DNA from: Trichinella spiralis
Taxonomy: Eukaryota; Nematoda; Enoplea; Trichinellida; Trichinellidae
Direction of reading: 5' to 3'
Assembly: GCA_000181795.3 (NCBI GenBank)
Contig: CM012953.1
Location: 10,379,712-10,412,275 of the forward strand
DNA: 32,564 nucleotides
Below the pieces are notes generated by a model, which was given only the letters and a program-made list of their open reading frames with translations, was not told the DNA's origin and did not search any database. Shown here piece by piece: positions 1 through 11,688 of the stretch (the stretch's first letter is position 1; every line of letters starts with the position of its first letter). The translations under genes and the position numbers were made by a program.

Positions 1-483
1 GAAAAATAAAAATCACTGATTAACTTATTTTTTGTATAGTTTTTTCTGAATAATTACTATCGCATTTGATATAACGTCACTTTGGTACAATAAAATATAG
101 AATAATACTAAAAATTATTTTCGGGAATGCTGATCATGAAAAAGTATAAACTTCGCCACAAATAATATATTTAATTAAACAGAATTTCAATGAATGACAA
201 AACTTCAAACAAACAATAAAATTTTGGAACAATAAATATTTCCATTTTTTATGTTACGTCACTATTATTAAAGTTACGCAATCCTAAATGGAATATTTAA
301 ACCAATGAAATGAAAAAATATTACAGCTAATCACAAAAGAAAGATTTGAATCAATGAGCAATTAGACAAGGGAAACCAATAAGACAACGACATGACGGCC
401 CAATAAAATAGCGCGGTCAACGACCAATAAGTGACAAGTGGGACCGAACTGGACCAACCCTAAAAAATGTGTAGATGGATGAA
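1..483. other. AT-rich spacer at left edge
   Basis: No coding exon is visible on either strand. The stretch is AT-rich except for 361-460, which carries three evenly spaced CCAAT motifs (listed separately). It has no counterpart in front of the second protease unit, so it lies outside the duplicated segment. Confidence 0.5.
376..428. promoter_or_regulatory. three CCAATAA motifs at 24-bp spacing
   Basis: CCAATAA occurs at 376, 400 and 424, exactly 24 bases apart. A fourth CCAAT, followed by GA, lies at 302. The surrounding bases are more GC-rich than the rest of the left edge. CCAAT is the NF-Y/CBF core, and repeated boxes with fixed spacing are typical of NF-Y-driven promoters. The nearest gene model to the right starts 2.4 kb away, so the target may be a minus-strand gene beyond the left edge. 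The motifs and spacing are seen; the function is inferred. Confidence 0.35.
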
Positions 484-2784
484 CAGTGCCATCTGTGATT
501 CAAGGACATTAAGTTTGTTTCAGCGTTGATTTGTATTGTGCAAATTTGATCAATCAAATTGAAAAGAAGTCATTCATGACTTTATTCAGCAGTGCGTTAT
601 CTGATACTTTCAATAACAAAACTAGATTTATACTACAATTCACAAAATTACAGTTTATCAGTTTTTTTTTATGTGAATAAAATTTTTTCAAACAAAACAC
701 TTTTTCATAATAAAAATTGAGCGATCAAGATACAGTTGAAACATGAATATCATGAAAAATGTTGTGTATCCCATGCACCGAGTGTAATGTACTCAATAGA
801 AATAAGTGGTTCCTACAGTTGCTGAACGTTCATACCATATATTGCAAACGACTCAAGATTTTTAGAATAATGACATTTGACAAGTGTGTGATATCAAGCA
901 TGATGATTCGATGAAGAACTGTTTGTAAAACGTGCAACTGAATTATGGGAAATCCATTATTCCCATTGTAAGGCAAGAATGCCACTCGTAAAATATAACA
1001 TGTGAGATGGCCAAATCATTTGCATGGTGAAAAATGATTCAAATGGAAATATTCAGTTGTGCAAAATATCTCATTATAAATATCATAAAAATAAATATGT
1101 ACTGCAATATGTTGTTCACATAAATAGCAGGAACTTGTCGACAACGCATGGCACTGCTGTTAGTAGACTCTTTAGAAAGTTCTAATTTGCAATTTAGACT
1201 TTATTTTTAGATTATGTGCCTTATTTCAAAATGTATATTTAGCAAACTAAAATTCACTGAAAATATTATTTAGCAATTTTTTATTCAGCACAGTCAATGA
1301 GGACGATTTTTCTGTTGTTAAAAGTTATTGTTTAATTAAACAGTTAACTGTCTGGATTACATTACATTTTATTAGGCAGCATGCATTGTTTTACTACTCA
1401 CGACAAATTGTAATCAATGAACTGTGTCAGATCACAATAACGTATACAATATTTTACAAGTTTTTATGAAAAGCACTATTTATTCAAACGCATCTAGTCA
1501 CAAAGCACATAATTGATACAGTGAACCCCCACGTTCCTGAAGTTGCACACTTATATCACTACAGATATTTGCATATATTATATTATGATTTCATAAAAAA
1601 AGCTTCAGTTGTTTGTCGATGTGCAGTTGTCGTCCTATTTTTCAGCAATGTTTTATTTCCTGTTGCAGATGACAGATGTGTGCAAATAATTTATTGACTT
1701 TTTCCCTGACGTTGATTATTGTAGACAGTAATGTATTCTTGCTTGGGCGAAACAAAAAATTTGAAATATAGCACGGGCATGCAGCATTTTTTGAACAATT
1801 AATTTTTGCTGCACACATTTGTGGATTTATATCAAATAAGAAATACACACCTATGATCTATTGCATATTGGAAAATTATAAAAAGAACTACAGTTGTGCT
1901 TTATTATCAACTCACTTCATTGTTTCAATTCATTTATAAAATTGTTCAGCGCATAGCAATAATATTCAAGCAGTTATACGTAAATTTCATTCTTACATGG
2001 CACGTAAATCTCTTTCAATCTGCTGAAACAGTCAACCATTTGCATCAGATAAACCAAAGTTATGGCATGATTTGCTTTAAATGCAGCTATAAATAAAACA
2101 CTGAAAACAATGCCAAAGTCATTGAAGACAACCAGTAATTTATGCATATTAATTTTAAATTATTTACAATAAAAATAATATTATTGAATGTGTAATTCCA
2201 TATAAAAGTGATGCATATAAAGCGTATGCTAACCTCCTAATAATATAACGTTCAAATGCGCTAACAGTGCAAAATATCATTTATTTTTAGAATGAAGAAA
2301 AGCATTATATGGATATAACTGAAATATATTTGCGTAAAACACAGTTACTTTGAAATTAAAACTAACTTTTTATTACATATTCCAACGAAGTAAACACTGA
2401 TCAACATTATACAAGGCAGAGCTTTTATTTCATTCATTATTTTAGCAATATAATTTTGACTGCATATACGTATAATAAAAAATGATTATTGATGCCACTT
2501 CCCATTTCTTGAAAAACAAACATTGCTTTACAACACCAACAATAAGCAATAATTAAAATACACATTATGTAGGCTCATCTGCGAATTCAAACATTTAATA
2601 TTTGAGCAAAAACCTACTTTACTAATAATCATCAATACATTGGTAGTAAAAACAATAAACTGCAAACATAAAAGTATAATACCATAATTCATAAATAAAG
2701 CGATAATTGTTGAACCATTGTTTGAAAATATAAAATATTTGTTTTGAAAGGCTTTTATTTCATATTTACATTCCATCAAGAGAA

Positions 2785-2792
2785 TATATAAG
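2785..2792 (+). promoter_or_regulatory. TATA box of protease gene A
   Basis: TATATAAG lies 66 bases before the start codon and is followed by GCATTGAGTAC, which is conserved in the second unit. The spacing leaves room for a start site about 30 bases downstream and a short 5' UTR. This is a motif match in a duplicated, otherwise diverged region. Confidence 0.5.
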
Positions 2793-2850
2793 CATTGAGT
2801 ACGTGTGAACATATCATACTTTCCATTAACTACGGAAGAAGATTGAGACA

Positions 2851-5108
2851 ATGATCCTTTTCAAGTGCTTATTTCTCCTTGCATATATAACGGTATGGTT
2901 TGCTTTTTTTCCAAATTAAAATTAAATAACATAGAAAATAAAAAATTTAATGCAATAAAAGTTCTCTAAAAATAAAAAATTATCATTCTCAAAAGCATAG
3001 CATAAGCAAAAATGTGTAAATCAAAGTTAAATAATTGCTGAAATGGAAAATAATGATAAGGAATAGCAACTAAAGGCCTTTCTTGTTACAGATATCCCAC
3101 AACAATGACAGCAATAAGTTGACTATCACAAAAAATAGGATAATAGCCGAAGAAGGCTAATTTGAAAAATTCCATACTTTCCTGAGACTATAAACAATGT
3201 AAATTCAGGCGCAGCTCATTATTAAATTGTTTCGCATTCCGCTTCATCATTTATTAGTTGTATGTTGCTACTTCTGAAACAAAAAAAGTTAAATCGTTCA
3301 AAGTTAACAATTGCTTTAATTTAATTCCACAAATTCTTGGTAAATATTTTTAATTTATGTCGCCATCAAATACTTTACAAAATTAAATGAAAATATTTCA
3401 AATTGTTGGAAAACAATTAAAAGAATGGCAAAGAAATAAATTAACACAATTTTCATTTTTAGCAAGCTTTTGCCAATTATGAATGTGGCACCCTACCATC
3501 CACTTTTCCAAAAAGCGTTAAAGGAAACAGAATTTCAGGAGGCTCTGTTGCAACACCAAATTCTATACCATATCAAGCAAGATTGGTCTTGGAAAAAGAT
3601 GGTAATAGAATAAAACTATGCGGAGGTACTCTTGTAGAATTGAAACCTGGAAATGGGAGTCAGTGGGTACTGACCGCAGCACATTGCACCTACTATGCAG
3701 AGTAAGACAATATAATATTGCTTATATTGTTAAAACTGCAGTTTTGATAACACATTCAACTATATTGATAAATTTTATATCAGATATAGGAGAAATTTTG
3801 CCCCAGATAAAGTAGAGGTTATTCTTGGTGCCCACAGACCTAATGAAAAAGAAAGCACTCAACATACAGTAGGCGCAAAGCGCATAATTAGCCATCCGCG
3901 TTACGATGATGTAGCAACAGTTTATGACCTCTCTCTAGTGCTTCTTAAAGAATATGTAATTTACAACAATGAAATTCGATCAGCATGCCTGCCTAAAGCG
4001 AATGAGCCAGTTCCATTGGATGTGCCATGCTTTGCAAGCGGATGGGGATTAACATATCGTACGTTAATGAAATCAACGTATTCAAAAAGCAATAATTTAA
4101 TAAATGCTGTATTAATAGACGGTGGACGTGGTTCGGAGGTTCTGAAAATTGCAGAAATGAAAATATTACCAAAAGATGAATGTAGAATTAAACCAGAAGA
4201 GCATGCAATAGTTTTCTGTGCATTTGGTGTTGACCGCTCTGCAACATGCCAGGTAAGTAATGCAAATATTATTCATTGACATAGATGATATTAATTCATT
4301 TTCAATGGTGAATAAAATTTTATAGGGTGACTCTGGTGGACCATTAGTGTGTTTGATAAACAACAAAGCAACATTGTACGGAATAGTCAGTTTTGGTCCG
4401 CCTATGTGCGGAGATGCAAGACACTCCGTAAAATTTGCTAAAGTCCCGGCAATGTTGGAATGGGTACAAGATACTGCCCGAAGCATTGACTCTACTGTGC
4501 CTGTTGTGTCTCGATTTGAACCCAAACCAAGTGAACAAAAAGTTGATCAGAAAGGCACACAACCTAGTCCAAGTAAATTTTATTTTAATTTAGAATTCAT
4601 TAAATTTTATTTATTCGATTTGAAATTTCATGGGCAATTTCTTTAAAATTTTTCTTTATTTTTCCTCTTCACAATCTTGCATCTCTTTTGCTTTAATTTG
4701 AAAATAATAAACGTAACTGTGTTTAGGGTTTCTTGAATTTTTGAATACATTTTAGGTGTAACTCCTGGCAGTGTAGATGTTGGACAGAAAGATATTATGA
4801 AAGATTTACCGAAAATTCCCACCAGAGATAACGTGAAAGATACTCCCAATAATTACAAAGGATCTGACGTATTCAATTTTATACATAGAGATAGTTTTCC
4901 TTCTGAATCAAAATTCCCTGATTTGGAGCAAATAATGTCAGATTTCATGTCGCCTGGCGCTGGAGGAATGAAAGGTGGAAGCTTTTTCAATTCTCCACGT
5001 GTTTTCATAGAAACGAAAACCGTTAACCGTCTACCTTCTGTATCAAGAAGTAGAAGTGATGTTGGTAGATTTGGTTTCAATGATCCATCATTCACCTTTT
5101 TCCGTTAA
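2851..5108 (+). CDS. secreted chymotrypsin-family serine protease, copy A
   Basis: Five exons join in frame: 2851-2892, 3463-3701, 3784-4252, 4326-4572 and 4756-5108, all with GT-AG introns, giving 449 aa. Exon 1 encodes MILFKCLFLLAYIT, the hydrophobic core of a signal peptide, so the enzyme should be secreted. The mature domain starts with ECG (Cys22, probably bonded to Cys162) and has a cleavable Arg37-Ile38 activation site (RISGG). The catalytic triad is His88 (TAAHC), Asp142 (YDLSL) and Ser253 (GDSGGP). The GDSGGP motif begins exactly at the exon 3/4 junction. By alignment to trypsin numbering the S1-pocket residue 189 is Ala247, so trypsin-like Arg/Lys specificity is unlikely; an elastase- or chymotrypsin-like preference is inferred. 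About 150 residues of Pro/Ser/Lys-rich tail follow the protease domain (after EWVQDTA), ending in FFR, with no domain I recognise. AATAAA lies at 5150-5155. The family is certain; the substrate is unknown. Confidence 0.92.
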
Positions 5109-5149
5109 TCTATATTTAAATATTGTGACGTCGTTTTGAGCATTATCTA

Positions 5150-5155
5150 AATAAA
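5150..5155 (+). terminator. poly(A) signal of protease gene A
   Basis: AATAAA lies 41 bases after the stop codon and is conserved at the same relative place in copy B (10988-10993). Confidence 0.6.
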
Positions 5156-5270
5156 TTAAATTTACTAATGTGTTTTTGCTTTGCATTTGGTGATTTTTAG
5201 AATTTTGTTACTTTTTTGTAATTGCGTTCAGAAAATGATTGATATAACTCATTATATATTATCAAAGTTT

Positions 5271-6389
5271 GATTGTAGTGAATATATTTTTGTTTTTCGA
5301 ATATTATTATATACATTATTATTTTGCAATAAAATTTATAAAAATTCATATGCAAAATGAATTTTATATGTATGGTGAGATAAAGAAGACTAAGAGTTGC
5401 TCCGTTATAGATATTAATGCAAGATCAAATTAGGCGGTAAGAATTCAATTATTATCCTTATAAAGATGAATTAGGGAAAATATTGTTAGTTCAAAATTAT
5501 CTTCCAGGTATCATTAATTTTGCTTGATTTATCAGTAAAAAAGAAGGCTATTCGAAAAAATTGCTCTTCAGTATAATCCTAAATTCAATTCCCTTACTAT
5601 TAGAAGATACAAAAATTGTGCATGCATTGAAACAAGTTATCCATTTTACATAACTTTACTTACAGTTACTTTAACAATGTTTAAATTTTGTATCTGCAAA
5701 ACATTTTGAAAATGTACTTGTTGCAAATCGATATCAAACAACTTTATGATCAGATGTAAATTTTATTTTACCTTATCTGTAATAGAAAGAAACTTGATAC
5801 GCCTGATTCTGAAAATCTGGGTTCTTTAATTGAAGAAAATCTATATAGAGAAGAAGAAAAAAGAATTGAAAAGGTGGTTTTTTTAATTTGTCAATGATTT
5901 CATGGATGTATTTTTTCATTTAATGTCACTGTTAATCAAATTTGCTTTCTGTAAAAAAATAAACACTGCTTTATTTTATTTTCCCATGCATCTCAACAGT
6001 GCATGATCGCAATATTTTGTTTTAATAACGAAATACGTTGAATGTCCTGCAGTTTTTAATTATATTAATAAACACAGTTATTGCTTTAATATTATTCGAT
6101 ATTAAGAAATTGAAATAGATATAATTTAAATAATGGCTTGAATAGAATCTATAAACAAGTTTCGAATATGATTATTTTATATGAACATCTAGTGTTTAAA
6201 ATGAATCTAATGAATTTACTAAACATTAATAATATGAATTAAAGTACCATATTTTCACATTTACTAAAGAAAACGATCATCTGAAGTATATAAATGTTGA
6301 ACGTTTAATGAAAATGTTTACACAATGAGATAATCGTTGTAATTAGCCGTTCAGATCACTGTTGAGCAATGTAATAAAATGACAAAGAA
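5271..6389. other. unique spacer between the two protease units
   Basis: AT-rich DNA with no counterpart after unit B (which diverges at about 11100) and none before unit A. The only coding-like piece is a possible orphan exon at 5786-5873, listed separately. Confidence 0.5.
5786..5873 (+). other. possible orphan exon
   Basis: An open frame of 88 bases is bounded by a plausible acceptor (CTGTAATAG) and a donor (AAG/GTGGTT). It encodes an acidic, coiled-coil-like peptide containing KLDTPDSENLGSLIEE followed by NLYREEEKRIEK. Amino acid composition and codon use look coding, unlike the surrounding DNA. No partner exon was found within 1 kb on either side. It could be a remnant of a gene displaced by the duplication, an alternative exon, or chance. 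Confidence 0.25.
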
Positions 6390-8690
6390 GAATGCCATCT
6401 GTGATTCAAGAACGTAGCGTTTATTTCAGAGCTGATTTGATATATGTAAATTGGATAAATGAAATTGAAAAGAAGTTATTCATGACTTTATTCAGCAGTG
6501 CGTTAGCTGATACTTTCAATAACAAAATTAGATTTATACCACAATTCACAAAATTACAGTTTATCAGTTTTTTTTGATGTGAATATAATTTTTACAAACA
6601 AAGCACTTTTTCATAATAACAATTGAGCAATCAAGATGCAGTTGAAACATGAACATCATGAAAAATTTTGTGCATCATATGCACCAAGTGTTATGTATTC
6701 AATGGAAGTTAGCAGTGTCAACAGCTGTTGATCGTTCACACCATATATTGGGAACGAATAAAGATTTTTAGAATAATGGCATACAACATTGTGTAATTTC
6801 AAGCATGAATATTGGAAGAAAATGTGTTTGTAAAACGTATGGAATCGAATTATGGGAAATCCACTTTTTCTAACGTAATGCAAGAATGCCATTTGTTTAA
6901 TATAAAAAACGAGATGGCCAAATTTTCTGTATGCTGAGAAAATATTTGAATGAAAATGTTCAGCTGTGCAAAATATTTCATTATGAAATATCATAAAAAT
7001 AATAAGGTAGTACAATATGCTGTTCACAAAAATAGCAAGCACATGTCACCATCGTATGCTTTGTTATCGTAGATTCTATAGAAATTTGCAATTTGTAATT
7101 TAGAGTTTATTTCCAGACCACATACCGTAGCTCAAAATGTATATTTCAAAAAGCAAAAATTTCGTAAAAATATTACATAACAATTTTTTTCAATTCTGTC
7201 AATGAAAAATAATTTCCCGTTGTTTGAAGTTACTGCTTTATTCAATATGTAATGTAACATCATCTCTTATCATGCAACCTACATGGGTCTGCTACTCACA
7301 GCGAATTGTAATCATTGATCTTTCTCACATCACAAAAACAAATACAATATTTTTAAAGTTCTTATGAAGAGCACTATGGATTCAAACGCATATCCACGTT
7401 ATAGCACAAAAGTGATATAATAATCCCCCACGTTAATGAAGTTGCACACTCACATCACTACAGATATTTCCATACTTTTTACTTTGATTTTATAAAAACA
7501 TTTCAGTTGTCTGTTTCTGTGCAGTTGTCGTCGCATTTTGCGGCAATTTTTTGCTTCCTGTGACGGATGACAATTTGATTTTTGTCTCATGTTGATTATT
7601 GTAATCAGTAATGTCATTTTGCTTAGAGGAAACAAAACATTTGAATTATAGCATGGACACATGGTATTTATTTTGAAGAATTACTTTTTGCTGCATGCAT
7701 TTGTAGATTTATATCAAACATGAAATACCCACGATGTATAACATATTGGAAAGCTGCAAAAATTCAGCTTTATTATTAACTCACTTCAATTTATCAATTT
7801 ATTTGTAAAATAGTTCAGTATATAAAAAGCAGATGCAAGCAATTAAACATAAATTTTATTTTTACATGACACGTAATTTTCTTTCGATCTCCCGAAGCAA
7901 CCAATCATCTGCACCACACAAACAAAAGTTGTGAATTGATTTTAAAAAAAGTACAGTTAAAATTAAACATTGAAAATACTGTTAAAGTTTATTCAACCAG
8001 TAATTTCTTCATATTCATCATAGCTGCCACCCAACTAAAATGATATTCCTTAATATTTAATTCAATGTTAAAAGAGCATGCATGCAAAAAGCACTCTAAC
8101 CCTCTTATTCAATAACGTTCAATGTTCAATTATGTGCTCACATTAGAAAATATTACTGATTGCTTTTGGAATGAAGAAAATCAGTAGAAAGGTATAACAG
8201 AAGTATATACGATTAAAGCATATTTTGATTGAAATTACAACTAAATTTTTATTACATATTTCAACAAAGTAAACATTGATCATCATTTTACTATGCACAG
8301 CAGTGCTTTCATCTCATTTATTATTATTACAATATAGTTGCGATTACATCAACATTCAATAAATAATTCTCACTAAGAGAGAAAACACGGATACTACTAG
8401 CCATTTCTTCATACACAAACATTGCTCTACGACCCCAACAATAAGTAATTATCAAAATACGCATAATGTAGGGTCCATTTTAATATCAAACATTTGACAT
8501 TTGAGTATAACACCTACTTTTTTAATAATCAGCAATACGTTGGTAATTAAGCAAACACTAAATTGTAAACATAAAGCTAGAATAAACTGCTTAACTGATA
8601 AAATAAAGTATTTATTTTTGAATTATTGTTTTAAAAAAATCGAATATTTGATTTGACAGGATTTTATTTTATATTTACATTTCATCGAGA

Positions 8691-8702
8691 TATAATATAT
8701 AT
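8691..8702 (+). promoter_or_regulatory. TATA-like element of protease gene B
   Basis: An alternating TA stretch (TATAATATATAT) sits at the place of the TATA box of copy A, again followed by GCATTGAGTAC, about 65 bases before the start codon. The exact TATATAAG of copy A is not kept, so core promoter strength may differ between the copies. Confidence 0.4.
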
Positions 8703-8761
8703 GCATTGAGTACTTGAGGACATACCATACTTTCCATTCACTTTCAAAGAAATTTGAAACG

Positions 8762-10946
8762 ATGATCCTTTTCAAGTGCTTATATCTCCTTGCTTATATA
8801 ACGGTACGATTTGCTATTTTTCTAAATTGAAATTTAATGACATAGAAAATGTAAAATTTAAGGCAATAAAAGTTCTCTAAAAATAAAAGATTCCCATTCT
8901 TAAAAATATATTTTTCAAAGATTATACAAAAATGCGCAAATCAAAAGTTAAATAATTCGAATTGTAAAAAAGTAATAAAAGAATCGCTACCACATGCTTC
9001 TGTTGTTAAAGATATCCCACAACAGTACCATGAATAATATCACAAAAAATAGGATGGTAGTCAAAGAAGGCTGATATGAAAAATCCCTTATTTTGTTCAT
9101 ATAATAAATAATGTTAATTCCTGCACAGCTCATTATTAAATTGCATCGCATTTACATTCATCATTTAGTTGTTGTATGTTCTACTTGTCAAACAAAAAAA
9201 TATCAAATTGTTCAAAATTAACAATTGTTTTAATTTAATACTACAATTTTTTAATAAATACTTTAAAATACGGATGAATTAATATAATTTTCACTTTTAG
9301 CTAGCTTTTGCCAATTATGAATGTGGCACCCTACCATCCACTTTTCCAAAAAGCGTTAAAGGAAACAGAATTTCAGGAGGCTCTGTTGCAACACCAAATT
9401 CTATACCATACCAAGCAAGATTATTCTTGGAAAAAGATGGCAATAAAGTAAAACTATGCGGAGGCACTCTTGTTGAACTGAAACCTGGAAATGGGAGTCA
9501 GTGGGTACTGACCGCAGCACATTGCACCTACTATGCAGAGTAAGACAATATAATATTGTCTACTTTGTTAAAACTGCAATTTTGATAACACATTCAACTA
9601 TATTGATAAATTTTATATCAGATATAGGAGAAATTTTGCCCCAGATAAAGTAGAGGTTATTCTTGGTGCCCACAGACCTAATGAAAAAGAAAGCACTCAA
9701 CATACAGTAGGCGCAAAGCGCATAATTAGCCATCCGCGTTACGATGATGTAGCAACAGTTTATGACCTCTCTCTAGTGCTTCTTAAAGAATATGTAATTT
9801 ACAACAATGAAATTCGATCAGCATGCCTGCCTAAAGCGAATGAGCCAGTTCCATTGGATGTGCCATGCTTTGCAAGCGGATGGGGATTAACATATCGTAC
9901 GTTAATGAAATCAACGTATTCAAAAAGCAATAATTTAATAAATGCTGTATTAATAGACGGTGGACGTGGTTCGGAGGTTCTGAAAATTGCAGAAATGAAA
10001 ATATTACCAAAAGATGAATGTAGAATTAAACCAGAAGAGCATGCAATAGTTTTCTGTGCATTTGGTGTTGACCGCTCTGCAACATGCCAGGTAAGTAATG
10101 CAAATATTATTCATTGACATAGATGATATTAATTCATTTTCAATGGTGAATAAAATTTTATAGGGTGACTCTGGTGGACCATTAGTGTGTTTGATAAACA
10201 ACAAAGCAACATTGTACGGAATAGTCAGTTTTGGTCCGCCTATGTGCGGAGATGCAAGACACTCCGTAAAATTTGCTAAAGTCCCGGCAATGTTGGAATG
10301 GGTACAAGATACTGCCCGAAGCATTGACTCTACTGTGCCTGTTGTGTCTCGATTTGAACCCAAACCAAGTGAACAAAAAGTTGATCAGAAAGGCACACAA
10401 CCTAGTCCAAGTAAATTTTATTTTAATTTAGAATTCATTAAATTTTATTTATTCGATTTGAAATTTCATGGGCAATTTCTTTAAAATTTTTCTTTATTTT
10501 TCCTCTTCACAATCTTGCATCTCTTTTGCTTTAATTTGAAAATAATAAACGTAACTGTGTTTAGGGTTTCTTGAATTTTTGAATACATTTTAGGTGTAAC
10601 TCCTGGCAGTGTAGATGTTGGACAGAAAGATATTATGAAAGATTTACCGAAAATTCCCACCAGAGATAACGTGAAAGATACTCCCAATAATTACAAAGGA
10701 TCTGACGTATTCAATTTTATACATAGAGATAGTTTTCCTTCTGAATCAAAATTCCCTGATTTGGAGCAAATAATGTCAGATTTCATGTCGCCTGGCGCTG
10801 GAGGAATGAAAGGTGGAAGCTTTTTCAATTCTCCACGTGTTTTCATAGAAACGAAAACCGTTAACCGTCTACCTTCTGTATCAAGAAGTAGAAGTGATGT
10901 TGGTAGATTTGGTTTCAATGATCCAACATTCACCTTTTTCCGTTAA
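8762..10946 (+). CDS. secreted chymotrypsin-family serine protease, copy B
   Basis: The exon plan matches copy A: 8762-8803, 9301-9539, 9622-10090, 10164-10410 and 10594-10946, giving 449 aa. It differs from copy A at about six residues: Phe8 to Tyr and Gln15 to Leu in the signal region; Val56 to Phe, Arg63 to Lys and Ile64 to Val near the start of the protease domain; and one Ser to Thr five residues before the end. The triad (His88, Asp142, Ser253), the RISGG activation site, Ala at S1 position 189 and the C-terminal tail are all kept. Introns 3 and 4 are identical to copy A, while intron 1 is strongly diverged. The 1,346-bp identical block (9580-10925) suggests gene conversion, or an assembly effect. 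It looks fully functional; AATAAA lies at 10988-10993. Confidence 0.92.
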
Positions 10947-10987
10947 TCTATATTTAAATATTGTGACGTCAGTTTGAGCATTATCTA

Positions 10988-10993
10988 AATAAA
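10988..10993 (+). terminator. poly(A) signal of protease gene B
   Basis: AATAAA lies 41 bases after the stop codon, as in copy A. Confidence 0.6.
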
Positions 10994-11100
10994 TTAAATT
11001 TATGTGTTTTTGCTTTGCATTTGGTGATTTTTCGAATTTTATTTTTTTATGAAACGTGTAATTGCGTTCAGGATATGACTGATATATCATCAAAGTATTA

Positions 11101-11688
11101 ATTTTATGAGTAATACACTCATTAATATTTCTGGTCTGTGGTATTTTGATGTAGTTTCTTAACAAAGTTTTTATATTTAGTCTACGAGCCAAAGAGTTCC
11201 AACAAGCAAACCTCTCTGAATGCTATATAGCCACCTATCTGCCTTTATCCATCTTACTCGAGCAACTCTTCGATGGTAAAAACTGTACATAATCTGTCCA
11301 AATTTCAGCAGATAAAAAACATCTTTTTGTATTTCTGCACTTGTTTATAATTAATAAGGTTTTGATCCCCCCCCCCCATTGAATGCTCATTCTTGTACCA
11401 CCTTTGCCGTGTTTCCCGTCTCGTGGGACAAAAAAATGTAGCAAAAGCAAGGATGAAATGCTACAAAATTTAATCAGTTTGTTTCAAATGTAGACTGGAA
11501 ATGTAGTTATAATTTTTCCGAGATTAATATACATTATAGTTTTTTTCTTAAGGGAACACTGAAAAATACAATCATTTCAATGTTGTTGTTGTGCAATTTG
11601 ATTCAACGTTTGAATAAATTAATTTCTTTTTCAACGTGTGTTCAATTTATATAACACCTGCACTGGGAAAATGGTGGGGGAGGGGGAA
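11101..11688. other. spacer between protease B and COG4, convergent 3' ends
   Basis: No supported gene. It holds the 3' UTR of protease B (left) and of COG4 (right, minus strand). A run of 11 C lies at 11367-11377 and a purine-rich G run at 11673-11686. No clear AATAAA for COG4 was found on the minus strand; an ATTAAA variant is present near 11468. Confidence 0.5.

Larger units (their letters stand above)
484..5270 (+). repeat. tandem segmental duplication, unit A
   Basis: Starting near GCCATCTGTGATTCAAG (486), this unit aligns along its length with 6390-11100. It holds about 2.3 kb of non-coding DNA, the promoter and protease gene A. The non-coding 5' part is diverged, with many substitutions and small indels. 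The gene body is nearly identical. The edges are judged by eye and may be off by tens of bases. No inverted or direct terminal repeats of a transposon were seen at the edges. Confidence 0.85.
6390..11100 (+). repeat. tandem segmental duplication, unit B
   Basis: Second copy of 484-5270, in the same orientation. It starts with the same GCCATCTGTGATTCAAG word and loses similarity about 150 bases after the protease stop codon. The offset is 5,838 bases in the gene body and about 5,906 at the 5' edge. The difference is due to indels in the diverged 5' half. Confidence 0.85.

Noticed and set aside
1642-2851. Short open frames in the diverged upstream regions of both protease units (61-128 aa)
   Set aside because: Their frames are not conserved between the two duplicated units, so they are not under coding constraint.
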